Assembly (NCBI GenBank): GCA_002869425.1
Contig: PKSZ01000697.1
Coordinates: 1 to 5,629, forward strand
Length of the DNA stretch: 5,629 nt
Direction of reading: 5' to 3'
Source: Marinilabiliales bacterium
GTDB lineage: Bacteria > Bacteroidota > Bacteroidia > Bacteroidales > BM523
A program made the position numbers and the translations under genes. Shown here piece after piece: positions 4,511 through 5,629 of the stretch. A model generated the notes under the pieces. It made no database searches, had not been told where the DNA came from, and saw only the letters and a program-made list of their open reading frames with translations. Position 1 is the stretch's first letter; every line of letters begins with the position of its first letter.

Positions 4511-5629
4511 TCAATTTTTAAGCTTGAAATATTGGCTTGGAGTTGATCCCATTTTCTTTTTAAAAAATGAATTAAAACTGGATTTTGAATTAAATCCAGC
4601 CATTTTGGCCATACTTTCGATGGTATATTTTTCTCTATTGTCTTCAGAATGCAAGTTTAAAAACTCTTTCAGCCTGTAATTATTAACAACCGTAGCAAAG
4701 TTTTCATTTTCTATCGAATTGATTGCCCTGGAGAGCATTTTATAACTAATGTTTTGTTGATCTGCAACTTCAAAAATGGTTAAATCTTTTTTCAGGTAAA
4801 GCTTATCCTGCTCCATAATTGAATGGAAAGCCTCAACAAGCTGCGTCATTTCCGCAACCGCATTTTTCTTGTTTTCACTATCTACATTTTTTGCATTTAC
4901 TTCATTTTCTCCATTTTCTCCATTTTCTCCATTTTCTCCATTTTCTCCATTTTCTCCATTTTCTCCATCCCTGGTTTTAATTGTATGAACTAGTTTTTGC
5001 TGATCTTCCTGAATCAGAAGCATGTGTTTTTGCATAAAATTCTTGCCTACCTGTGCAGAAGCAATAAAAAAAGCAATAATAATGAGGTCGAGAGCCAATG
5101 AATTATATTCAGAATCAATGGATTGTGTAATATAAATGGAAAGAATAAACAAAAGATATATCCAGAACCCACTTTTCAACCATTTTAGATTGATGGTTTT
5201 TTCAAACGAAAAGAGATCTTTTATTTTTTTGTTGTGTGCTTTGAATAGTTTGAAGGCAAGAATAATATATACGATATTGGAAACCGCAAAAAAAACAGTC
5301 ATCGACAATATGGTACTATAGGAAAAAACAACATAAGCTATATCTGTTAGACTGTTGTTTGTGTTTACAATTATAATATAAGAAATCAGGTTTAAAGCCA
5401 AAACTACCCATGCAGGCATAAGATGCGACGACAGCCTGATGTTGTTCTTAGCATCACTTATCGTTAGAGAATTAAGATAAAAATAGTATAATGGGGGAAT
5501 TGCAAGACAAAGAGGTCCAAACAGTATCAGGAGTTGCTTTCCTATTGAATTCAAACCAATATTGGAAGATATAAGAATGAAGTTTAAGATGCTAATGCTT
5601 AAAACAACAAAAGCGAGCAACCTGGATGG
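4511..5629 (-). CDS. membrane-bound AraC-family transcriptional regulator (5' end missing)
   Basis: The frame runs from a TGA at 4511-4513 to the right edge with no stop, so the gene is cut there. A TTG at 5620 is not a believable start: PSRLLAFVVL reads like the usual internal segment after the first helix of this family, so roughly 30-50 residues are probably missing. Numbering from the residue at 5620, hydrophobic segments lie near 3-17, 27-49, 68-86, 100-125, 150-167 and 174-190. A hydrophilic linker (191-255) with seven Gly-Glu-Asn repeats follows. The AraC-type DNA-binding domain spans about 270-369: DKLYLKKDLTIFEVADQQNI with SYKMLSRAIN is the first helix-turn-helix, and MAGFNSKSSFNSFFKKKMGS with TPSQYF the second, signature one. 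It should sit in the inner membrane and bind DNA from the cytoplasmic side. The signal is unknown. Its position 187 bp upstream of the secreted-protein operon, on the same strand, suggests that operon as a target (inference). Confidence 0.85.
   Translation of the reverse strand, partial: PSRLLAFVVLSISILNFILISSNIGLNSIGKQLLILFGPLCLAIPPLYYFYLNSLTISDAKNNIRLSSHLMPAWVVLALNLISYIIIVNTNNSLTDIAYVVFSYSTILSMTVFFAVSNIVYIILAFKLFKAHNKKIKDLFSFEKTINLKWLKSGFWIYLLFILSIYITQSIDSEYNSLALDLIIIAFFIASAQVGKNFMQKHMLLIQEDQQKLVHTIKTRDGENGENGENGENGENGENGENEVNAKNVDSENKKNAVAEMTQLVEAFHSIMEQDKLYLKKDLTIFEVADQQNISYKMLSRAINSIENENFATVVNNYRLKEFLNLHSEDNREKYTIESMAKMAGFNSKSSFNSFFKKKMGSTPSQYFKLKN
4904..4966 (-). repeat. 7 perfect tandem copies of a 9-bp unit coding Gly-Glu-Asn
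   Basis: The unit ATTTTCTCC (plus strand; GGAGAAAAT as coding strand) repeats seven times with no base change, at 4904-4912 through 4958-4966. It lies inside the regulator gene between the last membrane helix and the DNA-binding domain. The 9-bp period keeps the frame, so gain or loss of copies changes only linker length, three residues per copy. The next codons, GAA GTA AAT, look like a diverged edge copy. Confidence 0.95.

Noticed and set aside
4904..4966. The 9-bp repeat array as a CRISPR array or phase-variation switch
   Set aside because: There are no spacers between units, and a 9-bp period cannot shift the reading frame, so it is a coding minisatellite and not an on/off switch.
5136..5321. 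Plus-strand frame of 61 codons
   Set aside because: It is antisense to the membrane helices of the AraC-type regulator; no independent support.
5618..5620. TTG at 5620 as the start of the AraC-type regulator
   Set aside because: The frame stays open to the edge (Pro-Ser-Arg upstream), and the protein would lack the first membrane helix usual for the family; the gene is simply cut by the window.

Overview
This 5.6 kb window is AT-rich and looks like a member of the Bacteroidota. The reasons are a type IX secretion (T9SS) C-terminal sorting domain, choice-of-anchor-J, P-domain and PPC-like modules typical of that phylum's surface proteins, a membrane-embedded AraC-family regulator of a kind common there, and a TAnnTTTG promoter element. 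Genus cannot be decided; a marine or gut Bacteroidales/Flavobacteriales relative is a guess.

Layout, left to right. Positions 1-382 hold no confident protein gene. There is a weak open frame running in from the left edge (1-117), a 17-bp near-perfect palindrome (176-192), a short hairpin (218-235), and the 3' part of a tRNA gene on the plus strand (about 240-288) that resembles tRNA-Leu but has no convincing 5' half or anticodon arm. Next come a rho-independent terminator for the minus strand (299-350) and a minus-strand operon read right to left from 4323 to 383. Its genes are a 166-aa secreted protein of unknown family (3823-4323), a 403-aa secreted multidomain protein with P-domain, PPC-like and Ig-like modules (2610-3821), and a 741-aa surface adhesin-like protein ending in a T9SS sorting domain (383-2608). 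The three genes are separated by exactly one base at both junctions, in the same context GGAATAAnATG, which suggests translational coupling. A 187-bp spacer (4324-4510) carries a good Bacteroidota-type promoter for the operon. Upstream of it, on the same strand, is a 5'-truncated gene for a membrane-bound AraC-type regulator (4511 to the right edge).

Working model (inference): the membrane regulator may sense an envelope signal and control the adjacent operon, which exports three envelope or surface proteins. Only the last protein has a visible T9SS signal. The middle one stops at what looks like the beginning of another Ig-like module and lacks a sorting domain, so it is either truncated or depends on a partner. 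The regulator also carries seven perfect copies of a 9-bp unit coding Gly-Glu-Asn in the linker between its membrane and DNA-binding parts, a probable length-variable linker. I see no toxin, CRISPR, transposase or other clearly new system.
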